A program made the translations under genes and the position numbers. From an uncultured Pelagibacteraceae bacterium (lineage in GTDB: Bacteria; Pseudomonadota; Alphaproteobacteria; Pelagibacterales; Pelagibacteraceae): a stretch of 64,000 bases of DNA. Each line of letters opens with the position of its first letter. The stretch's first letter is position 1. The stretch lies in NCBI GenBank assembly GCA_902609675.1, contig CACLST010000002.1:33794-97793 (forward strand). Direction: 5' to 3'. Below the pieces are notes generated by a model. That model ran no database searches, was not told the DNA's origin, and saw nothing but the letters and a program-made list of their open reading frames with translations. This document shows positions 19,056-28,992 of this stretch, in pieces.

Positions 19056-20285
19056 TTAATTTGTGGTTTTAATACCTGTCCAAGGATTAGGTTCTCTAGG
19101 AATATTTCTATTTATACCTCTAACAATTTCTCCTTTTTCATCGTACATGGGTAATTTACAGAGTTGACCTTTATGTACTTTTCCGTCAGTGCATTTAACA
19201 TCAACAACATCTCCTGGTCCATTTTCATTGTTATAGAGGTGCACAATGCCAACTCCACAAATTTGATATGGCGACCAAGTACTAGAAGTTATTTTACCAA
19301 TATTTTTTTCATTTATTTTAATACTTTCACCTTTAATAGCAGTTCCCTCTGCAACTCTAATTCCCCATGTTTTACATTTTTTATCTGATGTCATGAGAGC
19401 CTCTTTTCCAATAAAATCTTCTTTATCAAAATTTATAAAACGCCCAAGACCAACTGAAAATGGATTTGTTTTTTTTGTAAAATCTTGACCTGCAGATAGT
19501 AGACCTGCCTCAATTCTTCTACATCTAAAACCAGGAGTGGCGACTAAAACCATACCTAATTTTTTTCCCTCCTCAAGAATGTAATCTCCTATTTTTTCAG
19601 TTTCATTTTCAGGTCGAAAATAAATTTCCCACCCAAGTTCGTTTGTAAAACCACTTCGACTTACAATCACTTTTTGATCTAAAATTTGTAATTCTTTCCA
19701 ATCAAAATATTTCCAGTTATTTTCAGAAAATCCATCTGCTATATTTTCTAACAGTTTCATTGATAAAGGACCTTGGATTTGACTTACCCATACGTCAGGA
19801 TCTTTTATTTCAACATCCATATTTTTAGAATGAGCTTTATACCAAGAAAAAAGATCGCCATCTGCTTGAGCAAACCAAAATTTATCTTCATCAATTTTTA
19901 ATAAAACTCCATCTGTAATCATCCCCCCATCATGATAACAAGCAAACTGGTAAGAACATCTTCCTTTTGATATTTTTGATACATCTCTTGGGAATATTTT
20001 TTGTAATAACTTAAGTGAGTCTGGGCCGGATATTTCAAATGGATGTTCACCAGTATGTCTAAATATTATTTCTTGCCGTCCTTTCCAATACATTTCCTCG
20101 GAACTAACATTTGACAATTTCTCAAGTGTTAATCTTCCAGCATAATTTGAATATTCAGGGTCATAAGGAAGCTCTTGATAAGTCAATGGATGAACTTGAA
20201 TTGATCTTGCAAGCTCTAAAGAGTTAGAATTTTCATGGCTAACAGGCTTAACTGTAAACCTATATTTATTGATTAAATCTTTCAT
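19056..20285 (-). CDS. GcvT-family aminomethyltransferase/demethylase-like protein
   Basis: FEISGPDSLKLLQKIFPRDVSKISKGRCSYQ, SRSGFTNELGWEIYF, RRIEAGLLSAGQDFT. Confidence 0.85.
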   Translation of the reverse strand: MKDLINKYRFTVKPVSHENSNSLELARSIQVHPLTYQELPYDPEYSNYAGRLTLEKLSNVSSEEMYWKGRQEIIFRHTGEHPFEISGPDSLKLLQKIFPRDVSKISKGRCSYQFACYHDGGMITDGVLLKIDEDKFWFAQADGDLFSWYKAHSKNMDVEIKDPDVWVSQIQGPLSMKLLENIADGFSENNWKYFDWKELQILDQKVIVSRSGFTNELGWEIYFRPENETEKIGDYILEEGKKLGMVLVATPGFRCRRIEAGLLSAGQDFTKKTNPFSVGLGRFINFDKEDFIGKEALMTSDKKCKTWGIRVAEGTAIKGESIKINEKNIGKITSSTWSPYQICGVGIVHLYNNENGPGDVVDVKCTDGKVHKGQLCKLPMYDEKGEIVRGINRNIPREPNPWTGIKTTN

Positions 20286-20400
20286 TACTTTTTTTTAAAT
20301 AATTAAAATACATCAATAAAACAAATAAAAAAGAACCATTTTCACTGTTGCTATATAAGTTGCTAATTGTTACCTTTTATTTTTTTAAAGAGAGGAAATT

Positions 20401-21888
20401 ATGAAAAACATTTTTAAATTGATATCAGTTTCATTGGTATCACTATTTGTAACGTTTTCATTTGCCAATGCATCAAGTGGAGTTTTTAAATTATCTCATG
20501 ATGTTGGTTTTGGAAAAGATACAAATTTAGACGCAATTACTAAAGGACGACTGTTTCAGGTAGTAATAATGACACAGAACCGTCTCGTAAGAAAAGATCT
20601 TAAAGGGGTAACATCACCTGAGCTTGCAACCGACTGGTCAGGAAATGCAGATGCTACAGAATGGACTTTTAACTTAAGAAAAGGTGTAAAATTCCATGAT
20701 GGATCTGATTTTGATGCAGAGGATGTAAAATATTCTTTGATGAGAGTTAAAGATCCTGAAATTGGTTCTCCTGCTAAGAAAAGTATGAGTGCAGTAACAG
20801 ATATTGAAATTGTAGACTCACACACAGTTAAAATGAAGTTGAACACATCATTTGCAGATTTTCCACTTTTATTAACTGACTACAGACTAAGAATGATACC
20901 TAATGGATCAGGTGATACCATTGGAAAAACTGGTATTGGAACTGGGCCTTTTATAGTTGAAAAGTTTGATGCTGAGGGAACAACAATCCTTAAAGCAAAC
21001 CCAGATTATTGGGAAGGAGCACCTAAACTTTCTGAAGTGCATGTTATAGCTATCCCAGATGGTCAAGCTAGAATTCAAGCTCTACTTACAGGTCAAATAG
21101 ATATGAATAGATATGTTCCATTCAATCAGAAAAAAATATTTGATGGTAATTCAAAGTTTAACGTTTCGGTTATACCAACAGGAAATTGGAGAGGTATGGT
21201 AATGAGAACTGACGTTGCGCCATTTGATGACCCTAGAGTAAGAAAGGCTGTTAGAATAGCTGTAGACAGACAAGAACTAGTTGATTTAGTTATGGCTGGT
21301 GCAGCAACAGTATCTTGTGATACTCCAGTTGCACCTTCAGATCAATATAGAATGGATAAGAAGTGTCCGCCTCAACCAGCAACTGCAAAAAAACTTCTTA
21401 AAGAAGCTGGCTATCCTGATGGTATTGATATGACAATTCACGTTTCTACGAAAGAACCAACATGGCCAACTATTGCTGAGGTTCTACAACAACAATTTGC
21501 AAAAGCTAACATAAGAGCGGATATCCAAATGACACCCTCAAAAAGTTATTGGAATGAAACTTGGATGAAAAAAGCTGTAGCAATGACACGTTGGAATGAG
21601 AGACCCGCAGACAGTATTTTGCATGAAGCTTATCATAGTGAAGCAAAATGGAACGAGTCTTTCTATAAAAGCGCATCTTTTGACAAAAATTTAGCTGAAG
21701 CTAGGGGAGAGTTAAATTTTAGCAAAAGAAAAAAAGCATATATCAATGCTCAGAAAACACTATGGGAAGAATCTGGAACTATGATTCCTTACCACGTATC
21801 TAGACTGGTTGTCACATCTTCTAAAGTGAAAAATCTAGACGAAGTTGAGTATTTCTCAATAAGATGGCACACAGTTAGTGTTGAGTAA
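20401..21888 (+). CDS. ABC transporter substrate-binding protein, family 5 (dipeptide/oligopeptide type)
   Basis: Signal peptide; TEWTFNLRKGVKFHDGSDFDAEDVKYS is the SBP_bac_5 signature. Confidence 0.92.
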   Translation: MKNIFKLISVSLVSLFVTFSFANASSGVFKLSHDVGFGKDTNLDAITKGRLFQVVIMTQNRLVRKDLKGVTSPELATDWSGNADATEWTFNLRKGVKFHDGSDFDAEDVKYSLMRVKDPEIGSPAKKSMSAVTDIEIVDSHTVKMKLNTSFADFPLLLTDYRLRMIPNGSGDTIGKTGIGTGPFIVEKFDAEGTTILKANPDYWEGAPKLSEVHVIAIPDGQARIQALLTGQIDMNRYVPFNQKKIFDGNSKFNVSVIPTGNWRGMVMRTDVAPFDDPRVRKAVRIAVDRQELVDLVMAGAATVSCDTPVAPSDQYRMDKKCPPQPATAKKLLKEAGYPDGIDMTIHVSTKEPTWPTIAEVLQQQFAKANIRADIQMTPSKSYWNETWMKKAVAMTRWNERPADSILHEAYHSEAKWNESFYKSASFDKNLAEARGELNFSKRKKAYINAQKTLWEESGTMIPYHVSRLVVTSSKVKNLDEVEYFSIRWHTVSVE

Positions 21889-21897
21889 TAATTTTTG

Positions 21898-21927
21898 TTT
21901 TACAGGCCTTTAAGTAGGCCTGTAAAA
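21898..21927 (+). terminator. intercistronic hairpin (attenuator or mRNA-stabilising element) between dppA-like and dppB-like genes
   Basis: TTTTACAGGCCT-TTAAGT-AGGCCTGTAAAA, perfect 12-bp stem. Confidence 0.75.
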
Positions 21928-21971
21928 CCTCTTTCATTTCTAAATAAATAATTTAAAATTTAAGTATTCTT

Positions 21972-22928
21972 ATGCTTTTTTTAATTATTAAAAGAATTCT
22001 ATTAGGTCTAATAACCTTATTTATAGTATCTTTAATCACTTTTGTTGGAACTGAAATTTTACCTGGTGATGCTTGCACAACATATCTTGAAAGACAAGCA
22101 TTTGGAGAACAATTAGAAGCTTGTTATAGAAGATTAGGTTTGAATGTTCCTGCATATGAAAGATATGTATCCTGGGCAGCAAATGCTATTCAAGGAGACT
22201 TTGGTTATTCATTGAGTGGAGAGATGCCGATCAAAGAGGTTCTAGGGCCACGTATTAAAAATTCATTAGTTCTAGCATCAGCTGCCATTTTTATTGGTAT
22301 ACCGATTGCTTTAATACTAGGAATTGTAACTGCACTTTGGAGAGATAAATTGCCTGATGTAGCAATTTCAACAGTAACAATATTTGCTATGACTATTCCT
22401 GAATTTATCAGTGCTACTCTATTAATCTTGATAATCGCAATATGGTTAGAGTGGTTACCCGGCATAGTAATTGTTCCAACTGATGTTTCATTCTTAGAAT
22501 TATTACCAAATATTATTTTACCAGTAATCGCAATTGCTATGATAATGACCGCTCATATGGCGCGTATGGTGAGATCAAGTGTCATTCAAGTTATGGCAAG
22601 TGAATATGTTCAAATGGCAATCTTAAAAGGTGTTCCCTATTGGAAAATGGTTTTTAAACATGTTTTACCAAATGCTTTGTTGCCAGCTATTAATGTTGTA
22701 GCTTTAACAATTGCATGGCTTTTAGGTGGTGTTGTTGTAACTGAGGTTGTATTTAATTATCCTGGTCTTGGAAGGCTTGTTATAGAATCTATTTCAAATA
22801 GAGATTTGCCTACAGTTCAAGCATTAGCAATAATTCTTGCATCTATATATGTTAGTATAAATTTATTGGCAGACCTAATGACACTTATGCTTAATCCAAG
22901 ATTAAAGACATTACAGATAAGAAAATAA
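21972..22928 (+). CDS. ABC transporter permease, DppB type
   Basis: 318 aa; LGLNVPAYERYVSWAANAIQGDFGYS; EAA-type motif. Confidence 0.92.
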   Translation: MLFLIIKRILLGLITLFIVSLITFVGTEILPGDACTTYLERQAFGEQLEACYRRLGLNVPAYERYVSWAANAIQGDFGYSLSGEMPIKEVLGPRIKNSLVLASAAIFIGIPIALILGIVTALWRDKLPDVAISTVTIFAMTIPEFISATLLILIIAIWLEWLPGIVIVPTDVSFLELLPNIILPVIAIAMIMTAHMARMVRSSVIQVMASEYVQMAILKGVPYWKMVFKHVLPNALLPAINVVALTIAWLLGGVVVTEVVFNYPGLGRLVIESISNRDLPTVQALAIILASIYVSINLLADLMTLMLNPRLKTLQIRK

Positions 22929-22929
22929 T

Positions 22930-23823
22930 ATGAAATTAGATAATATTTATCAGGAAGAAAAGAAAAGCAACTTCGCGAAGGTCTCCGAGATAATAATTAC
23001 AATGGCCTCAAGACCGTCAGGATTTATTGGTTTAAGTATATTAATTTTCCACGTAATACTTGCATTTATTAGTCCTTATATTGCACCATATGATTTTAAA
23101 GCCATAAATCCAACTTTAATGCTACAGGCTCCTTCGGCTGAGTATTGGTTTGGAACAGATGATCTTGGAAGAGATGTTTTTACTAGAACAATTTTAGGTG
23201 GAAGGACAGCTTTAACAATTACTTTTTTTGGATCTTTGATAGCACTACTTTGGGGTGGTCTATTAGGAATTTTTTGTGGATTAGTTGGTGGAAAAACTGA
23301 CGATATTGTGATGAGAATTGTTGATGCATTTTTATCTATACCTTGGATATTAGCAATGTTGTTAATTGTGTCTTTGTTAGGTACATCAACTGAAGTATTA
23401 ATACCTGCTTTGGGTTTCTTTTATGGCAAAGGAATTGTGAGAGTAGCAAGAGCTGCAACCCATGATGTTATTGCAAAAGACTTTATTGTATCTGCTAGAG
23501 CAAGAGGTCACAGTAATTTTTCAATAATATGGTTTGAAATAATTCCAAATGTAAGAGATGCAATTTTGGTGGAAGGTGCAATGAGATGGTCATGGATGCT
23601 ACTTGGCTTTAGTTCTTTGTCATTCCTAGGTTTTGGTGTTAGTCCTCCAACTCCAGATTGGGGATTGATGATATCAAATGCCAGAGGTTTAATGTCTTTT
23701 GCTTATTGGTCGGTGATAGCTCCAATTGTTGGTTTAAGCAGCTTAATAATTGGCATCAATTTGACAGCTGATGCTTTCGCTAAAGCATTAGGTATAGATA
23801 GATCAACAAAAGCGCCTGTTTAA
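22930..23823 (+). CDS. ABC transporter permease, DppC type
   Basis: FGTDDLGRDVFTRTILGGRTAL signature of DppC. Confidence 0.92.
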   Translation: MKLDNIYQEEKKSNFAKVSEIIITMASRPSGFIGLSILIFHVILAFISPYIAPYDFKAINPTLMLQAPSAEYWFGTDDLGRDVFTRTILGGRTALTITFFGSLIALLWGGLLGIFCGLVGGKTDDIVMRIVDAFLSIPWILAMLLIVSLLGTSTEVLIPALGFFYGKGIVRVARAATHDVIAKDFIVSARARGHSNFSIIWFEIIPNVRDAILVEGAMRWSWMLLGFSSLSFLGFGVSPPTPDWGLMISNARGLMSFAYWSVIAPIVGLSSLIIGINLTADAFAKALGIDRSTKAPV

Positions 23824-23825
23824 AA

Positions 23826-25853
23826 ATGACTGAAATAATTCAAAAAGTAAAAAATTTATCTATTGGTTTTAAAAGTAAAAAAGGAGAAGAGATTTTAATA
23901 TTAAGAAACATAAGCACAAATATTAAAAAAGGTGAAACCGTTGGTATTGTTGGAGAGTCTGGATCTGGAAAAAGCACTCTTGCACTTGCAATGATGGGGT
24001 ATGTTAAGCATGGTCTCTATACTATTGGTGGAGAATGTGAATTCAATTCATCAAATCTTTTAAAAATGAAAAACAGAGATTTGGAAAAAATCAGAGGTAG
24101 GAAAATCGCAATGATACCACAAAATGCTGGACAGGCATTAACACCAAATTTAAAAATAGGTTATCAAATTGATGAGGCATTACAGTTGCATTCTGATTTA
24201 AAGGAGGAGGAAAGAGAGAAAAAAATTTCTGAATTGTTAAATAAAGTGAGACTTCCTTCCCCAGAAACAATTGCTCTTCGATATCCTCATGAACTTTCAG
24301 GTGGACAACAACAAAGAGTTGCTGTTGCAATGGCATTAGCTGGAACTCCTGACCTTTTACTGTTGGACGAACCTACCACTGGCCTAGACGTAACAACACA
24401 AGCTCACGTTTTAGAACTGCTTAATTTCATTGCCAAAGACACTGGAACATCAATGGTTTATGTGAGCCATGACCTAGGAGCAATAGCTCAAGTAAGTGAC
24501 CGTATTATTGTAATGTACTCTGGTGAAATAGTTTTAGAGGGCCCCTCTAGAGATATTCTTAAAAAACCAATTCATCCGTATACATATGGTTTGCTTAAAT
24601 CTATACCAAAATTATCACTAGCAGGGCTTCCACAATCAATGCCTGGTAGCCAACCTCAACCTGGAACAATGTATAGAGGCTGCAGTTTCTTTGATAGGTG
24701 CGATTTTTCAGAAGAAAAATGTAAAAATAACTCTCCTAAACTTGAGTACTTAGAAGATTTAAACACAAGTGTTAGATGTTTTAATTATAAGAGTTTAGTG
24801 AATGACAGTCAGGTTAATCAAACCGTTAATAAAATTAAGACGAGTTTGCAGGATAAAGAAATATTAAGCCTTTCAGAAGTTTCAATAAGTTACGCTAAGC
24901 AAAAACTTTTAGATCAAGTGTTAAATAGAATTTCTGACGATAATCCAACTGTAAAAGATATTAATATTAATATTAAGAAGGGCGAAACTATAGCTCTTGT
25001 TGGAGAGTCAGGTAGCGGAAAGTCAACAATTCTTAAATCTATTGCTGGGTTACTCAGAACCAAAGGTGGAATAATAAAATTTGATCAAAATAGAAATTTA
25101 TCGTCTGACCTCAAAGAGAGAGATCCTAATGATTTAAGAATTATTCAATTAATTTTTCAAAATCCAGATGAGTCTTTAAACCCAAACCATACTGTTGAAG
25201 AAATAATAGCGCAACCATTAAAATTATATTTTGGTTTAAAGAGTGATGAATTAAAAAAAAATATTATAGATCTATTACAAAAAGTAAGACTTGGAGAATT
25301 TTATATGTCCAGGTACCCCAGACAATTATCTGGTGGTGAAAAACAGAGAGTTGCAGTAGCAAGAGCCTTTGCAGCTAAACCAGATATTATATTATGTGAT
25401 GAGGTAACATCTGCATTAGATGTATCAGTTCAAGCAGCTGTATTAAATTTGCTACAACAACTTAAAGAAGATTTTGGAACTACATATATATTTGTTTCGC
25501 ATGATTTAGCTGTCGTAAGAGCTATAAGTGATAGAGTTGCTGTTCTTTATCAAGGAAGATTGTGTGAAGTGGGACCATCAAAAGATGTTTATCAATTTCC
25601 ATCACACCCTTATACAGAGGTTTTATTAGGAGCAGTGTTGGAACCAGATCCAGATATCAAACCAAAATTAGTTGCTGAGGATATTGTAGAAGAAAAGCCA
25701 CCTCAAAAAGGATGTAGTTTTCAAGGGAGATGTTCAAGAATATTAGGTGATATTTGTAAGAGTGAGGTACCACCTTGGCAAATAACTAACAGTGGAAACT
25801 CTATCAGATGCCACATACCATTAAAAGAATTACAGAAAGACCAAATTAATTAA
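23826..25853 (+). CDS. ABC transporter ATP-binding protein with two fused ATPase domains (DppD-DppF type)
   Basis: Two Walker A (GESGSGKST x2), two LSGG motifs (LSGGQQQRVAVAMAL and LSGGEKQRVAVARAF), two oligopeptide C-terminal Cys motifs. Confidence 0.93.
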   Translation: MTEIIQKVKNLSIGFKSKKGEEILILRNISTNIKKGETVGIVGESGSGKSTLALAMMGYVKHGLYTIGGECEFNSSNLLKMKNRDLEKIRGRKIAMIPQNAGQALTPNLKIGYQIDEALQLHSDLKEEEREKKISELLNKVRLPSPETIALRYPHELSGGQQQRVAVAMALAGTPDLLLLDEPTTGLDVTTQAHVLELLNFIAKDTGTSMVYVSHDLGAIAQVSDRIIVMYSGEIVLEGPSRDILKKPIHPYTYGLLKSIPKLSLAGLPQSMPGSQPQPGTMYRGCSFFDRCDFSEEKCKNNSPKLEYLEDLNTSVRCFNYKSLVNDSQVNQTVNKIKTSLQDKEILSLSEVSISYAKQKLLDQVLNRISDDNPTVKDININIKKGETIALVGESGSGKSTILKSIAGLLRTKGGIIKFDQNRNLSSDLKERDPNDLRIIQLIFQNPDESLNPNHTVEEIIAQPLKLYFGLKSDELKKNIIDLLQKVRLGEFYMSRYPRQLSGGEKQRVAVARAFAAKPDIILCDEVTSALDVSVQAAVLNLLQQLKEDFGTTYIFVSHDLAVVRAISDRVAVLYQGRLCEVGPSKDVYQFPSHPYTEVLLGAVLEPDPDIKPKLVAEDIVEEKPPQKGCSFQGRCSRILGDICKSEVPPWQITNSGNSIRCHIPLKELQKDQIN

Positions 25854-25905
25854 AGTTTTATATTTATTATTTTAAATTTGCATTCAAGTATGTTTAAATA
25901 CATAC

Positions 25906-26472
25906 TTGATGAAAAATAATTCTACTTTGATTAAAAATTTATTATCTGATTTTAGAATAAATATTTATTTTCAGAATATTTCTTTGATGTTAATAGGTAC
26001 ACTTATCCTAGCTTTTTCATCAAAAGTTCAAGTTCCATTTTGGCCAGTTCCAATGACGATGCAAACTTTTGCAGTTTTCATAATTGGAATGACATTTGGT
26101 TCAAAATTAGCGTTTTTTACACTTTTATTATATCTCTTTGAAGGAGCTATTGGGTTTCCAGTTTTTGCAAAAGGGGGAGGTTTAATTTATTTAACAGGTC
26201 CTACAGCTGGCTATCTTTATGGAATGACTATTGCAGCTGGCGTTATTGGTTATTTAGCAGAAAGAAATTTTAACGACTCTTATATCAAAAGTTTATTTTC
26301 TCTTTTGCTAGCAACTTTCATAATTTTTGTTTTTGGGGTGGGTTATTTGGGCTCAGTTATCGGTTATGAAAAGGCTTTAGCTGGTGGTCTATATCCTTTT
26401 TTACCAAGTGAATTATTCAAAATTGCTCTAGCAGTGGCAATAATTCCATCAATTACAAAAATAATTAAATAA
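25906..26472 (+). CDS. bioY: BioY-family biotin transporter
   Basis: VPFWPVPMTMQTFAVFIIGMTFG and FAKGGGLIYLTGPTAGYL. Confidence 0.9.
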   Translation: MMKNNSTLIKNLLSDFRINIYFQNISLMLIGTLILAFSSKVQVPFWPVPMTMQTFAVFIIGMTFGSKLAFFTLLLYLFEGAIGFPVFAKGGGLIYLTGPTAGYLYGMTIAAGVIGYLAERNFNDSYIKSLFSLLLATFIIFVFGVGYLGSVIGYEKALAGGLYPFLPSELFKIALAVAIIPSITKIIK

Positions 26473-26543
26473 TAATATTAAAATATTTAATGGCTTTAAG
26501 TTGCTCTTGAATAAATTTTTCATTATAAACTTTTATTCTCATT

Positions 26544-28766
26544 ATGAAAATTAACAAAGTAGTAGTTATAGGGTCAGGCACAATGGGTAGTGGAATCGCT
26601 GCTCAATTATGTAATGCAAATGTTCCGGTAACATTGTTAGACTTAACCACTGAAATTTCTGAAAAAGCTAGAGAGAGAATTTTAAAGTCTAGACCTCCTT
26701 TATTAATAGATAAGTCAAAAATAAATAATATAAATGTTGGAAATATAAATGACAATTTCAATCAAGTTGGTGAAGCAGACTGGATAGTTGAAGCTGTCGT
26801 TGAGAGAATTGATATTAAACACAATATTTATGAAAAAATTTTTAAAGAAAGAAAAAAAGGATCAATAGTATCTTCAAACACATCTTCTATTCCAATTAAA
26901 GTTCTTTCAGAAAAACTCTCCGATGAGGAAAAAAAAGATTTTTGTATAACTCACTTCTTTAATCCAGTGAGATATATGGATTTGTTAGAAATTGTAAAAA
27001 ATGAATATAATGATTTAGATCAAATAAACTCACTTAAAAGTTTTTGTGAAAAAGATTTAGGAAAAGGAGCATTAATCTGTAATGATACTCCAGGATTTTT
27101 AGGAAATAGAATTGGTGTCTACGCTATGCAAGTGGCTATGACTGAAGCTTTTAAAATGAAATTAACAATTGAAGAAGCTGATGCCGTTTTTGGAAGACCA
27201 ATGGGAATACCAAAAACAGGTGTTTTTGGACTTTATGATTTAATTGGAATTGATTTGATGGCTGATGTTTTAAAAAGTTTTATAAAAGAACTTCCAGAAA
27301 CTGATGATTTTCAAGTTGTGGCGAAGGAAATACCATTAGTTAAAAAACTAATAGAAACTGGGTATACCGGAAGAAAAGGAAAAGGTGGTTTCTATAGAAT
27401 GAATAAGTCTGATAATAAAAAAATTCTAGAAGGTATAAGCTTAGAAACAGGTGAATATTCACTATCTAAAAAGTTCAATTTAGGATCAGAAAAAATGGAT
27501 ATTGTTGGTCTTATAAATAGAAAAGATAAATATGGTGAATACGCCTGGTCTGTAATTTCAAAAATTATTAAATATGCATCATCTTTAGTTCCAGGTATTA
27601 CAGATAAATTTAATGATATCGACGAAGCAATGAGACTAGGGTTTAACTGGTCTAAGGGACCTTTTGAAATGTTAAAAGAAATTGGTGTTAAGGATTTTTT
27701 TGAGAGAATAGATGCATTTGAAAATAATAAGTTTCTTGAAAACTTATCTCAAAGTAAAGACGAAAACTTTTATGGTGAAAGACAACAATACACTGATTTA
27801 GAAACTTTAGGTAAAATAAAACCAAAGGCCATTAAATTAGATAAAAATAACTCTGCTGAAACCTATAGATTTGACGACTTTAATATTGTTGAATTCACTA
27901 CTAAGGCTAATGCTTTAGATTACGACTCGATGGATAGCTTAAAAAATGCAACTGACAAACCTTTAATTATAATAAATGAGGCGATGCAGTTTTCAGCAGG
28001 TGTGAACTTGTCTTACACAATGAATTTTGCAGATAAAGGAGATTTTAAATCTATTGAAAAGTTTGTTAAATATTTTCAGGAGACTTGTAAACATTTAAAA
28101 TATTCTAAGTATCCAGTTGTATCAGCGCCATCAGGGTTGGCATTGGGTGGTGGTTTTGAAGTTTTATGTCAAAGTAACTTTGTTGCGTCCCATACAAACA
28201 TTGTAGTTGGCTTAGTCGAGACTATGGTTGGATTAATTCCAGCAGGTGGAGGATGTAAAGAAATGCTTTGGAGATGGTCTCAAACTGAAGAAGCTAAAAA
28301 TGATCCTGATTATGCTTCTTTAAAAGTATTTGATATTATTGGATATGCTAAAACTGCTACATCACCAATTGAAGCTGAGCCTTTAAAATATTTAAGACCA
28401 GAGGATAAAAAAATTATGAGTAGAAATAGTTTATTACAGGTTTCTAAAGAGATAATTCAAAATAATAAAGATTTTTCTCCCCCAGAGGAATGTACATTTA
28501 AACTGTCAGGAAAAAGCGTTTATGACAAAATGGTAAAAATGTTAGAAAAATTATACAATGAAAAAATTATTCTTGATCATGGCATGGAAGTTGGAAAAGA
28601 ACTAGCAAAAGTATTGAGTGGTGGAGATACTGCTTTAGAAAAAACCTTATCAGAGGATGATTTATATAAATTAGAGTTAGATGCATTTATGAAGCTAATT
28701 GAGACAGAAAAAACTCAACAAAGAATTAAACATACATTGAAAACTGGTAAACCTCTGGTAAACTAA
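26544..28766 (+). CDS. 3-hydroxyacyl-CoA dehydrogenase / enoyl-CoA hydratase fusion (HADH N-terminal, crotonase C-terminal)
   Basis: N-term VVIGSGTMGSGIAAQL and NDTPGFLGNRIG; C-term crotonase SAPSGLALGGGFEVLCQ...GLIPAGGG. Confidence 0.9.
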   Translation: MKINKVVVIGSGTMGSGIAAQLCNANVPVTLLDLTTEISEKARERILKSRPPLLIDKSKINNINVGNINDNFNQVGEADWIVEAVVERIDIKHNIYEKIFKERKKGSIVSSNTSSIPIKVLSEKLSDEEKKDFCITHFFNPVRYMDLLEIVKNEYNDLDQINSLKSFCEKDLGKGALICNDTPGFLGNRIGVYAMQVAMTEAFKMKLTIEEADAVFGRPMGIPKTGVFGLYDLIGIDLMADVLKSFIKELPETDDFQVVAKEIPLVKKLIETGYTGRKGKGGFYRMNKSDNKKILEGISLETGEYSLSKKFNLGSEKMDIVGLINRKDKYGEYAWSVISKIIKYASSLVPGITDKFNDIDEAMRLGFNWSKGPFEMLKEIGVKDFFERIDAFENNKFLENLSQSKDENFYGERQQYTDLETLGKIKPKAIKLDKNNSAETYRFDDFNIVEFTTKANALDYDSMDSLKNATDKPLIIINEAMQFSAGVNLSYTMNFADKGDFKSIEKFVKYFQETCKHLKYSKYPVVSAPSGLALGGGFEVLCQSNFVASHTNIVVGLVETMVGLIPAGGGCKEMLWRWSQTEEAKNDPDYASLKVFDIIGYAKTATSPIEAEPLKYLRPEDKKIMSRNSLLQVSKEIIQNNKDFSPPEECTFKLSGKSVYDKMVKMLEKLYNEKIILDHGMEVGKELAKVLSGGDTALEKTLSEDDLYKLELDAFMKLIETEKTQQRIKHTLKTGKPLVN

Positions 28767-28770
28767 CATC

Positions 28771-28992
28771 ATGGCAAATAGACCAACAAAAAAACAAGTA
28801 GACAACGCAACAAAAATTCTAATTTCTTGGAAGAAAAAAATGCCATTTTATTATGCTGCAGCTATTATAATTGCTCTAATAATAATTCTAGTTTCTTCAA
28901 ATTCGAATAAAGAGCTTTCTATGCATCAAAAAAATATCAATGATTTTAAAAAAGCAGCTGAATTTATTCATAAAAATAGCTCTAAAAATTGA
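28771..28992 (+). CDS. small hypothetical single-TM protein
   Basis: 73 aa with FYYAAAIIIALIIILVSS helix; start 4 nt after upstream stop. Confidence 0.6.
   Translation: MANRPTKKQVDNATKILISWKKKMPFYYAAAIIIALIIILVSSNSNKELSMHQKNINDFKKAAEFIHKNSSKN

Noticed and set aside
20286-20400. Possible promoter motif (TTTTCACTGTTGCTATATAAG) resembling part of the 9447 region
   Set aside because: Only a short GTTGCT similarity in AT-rich DNA; not enough to call a shared regulatory element
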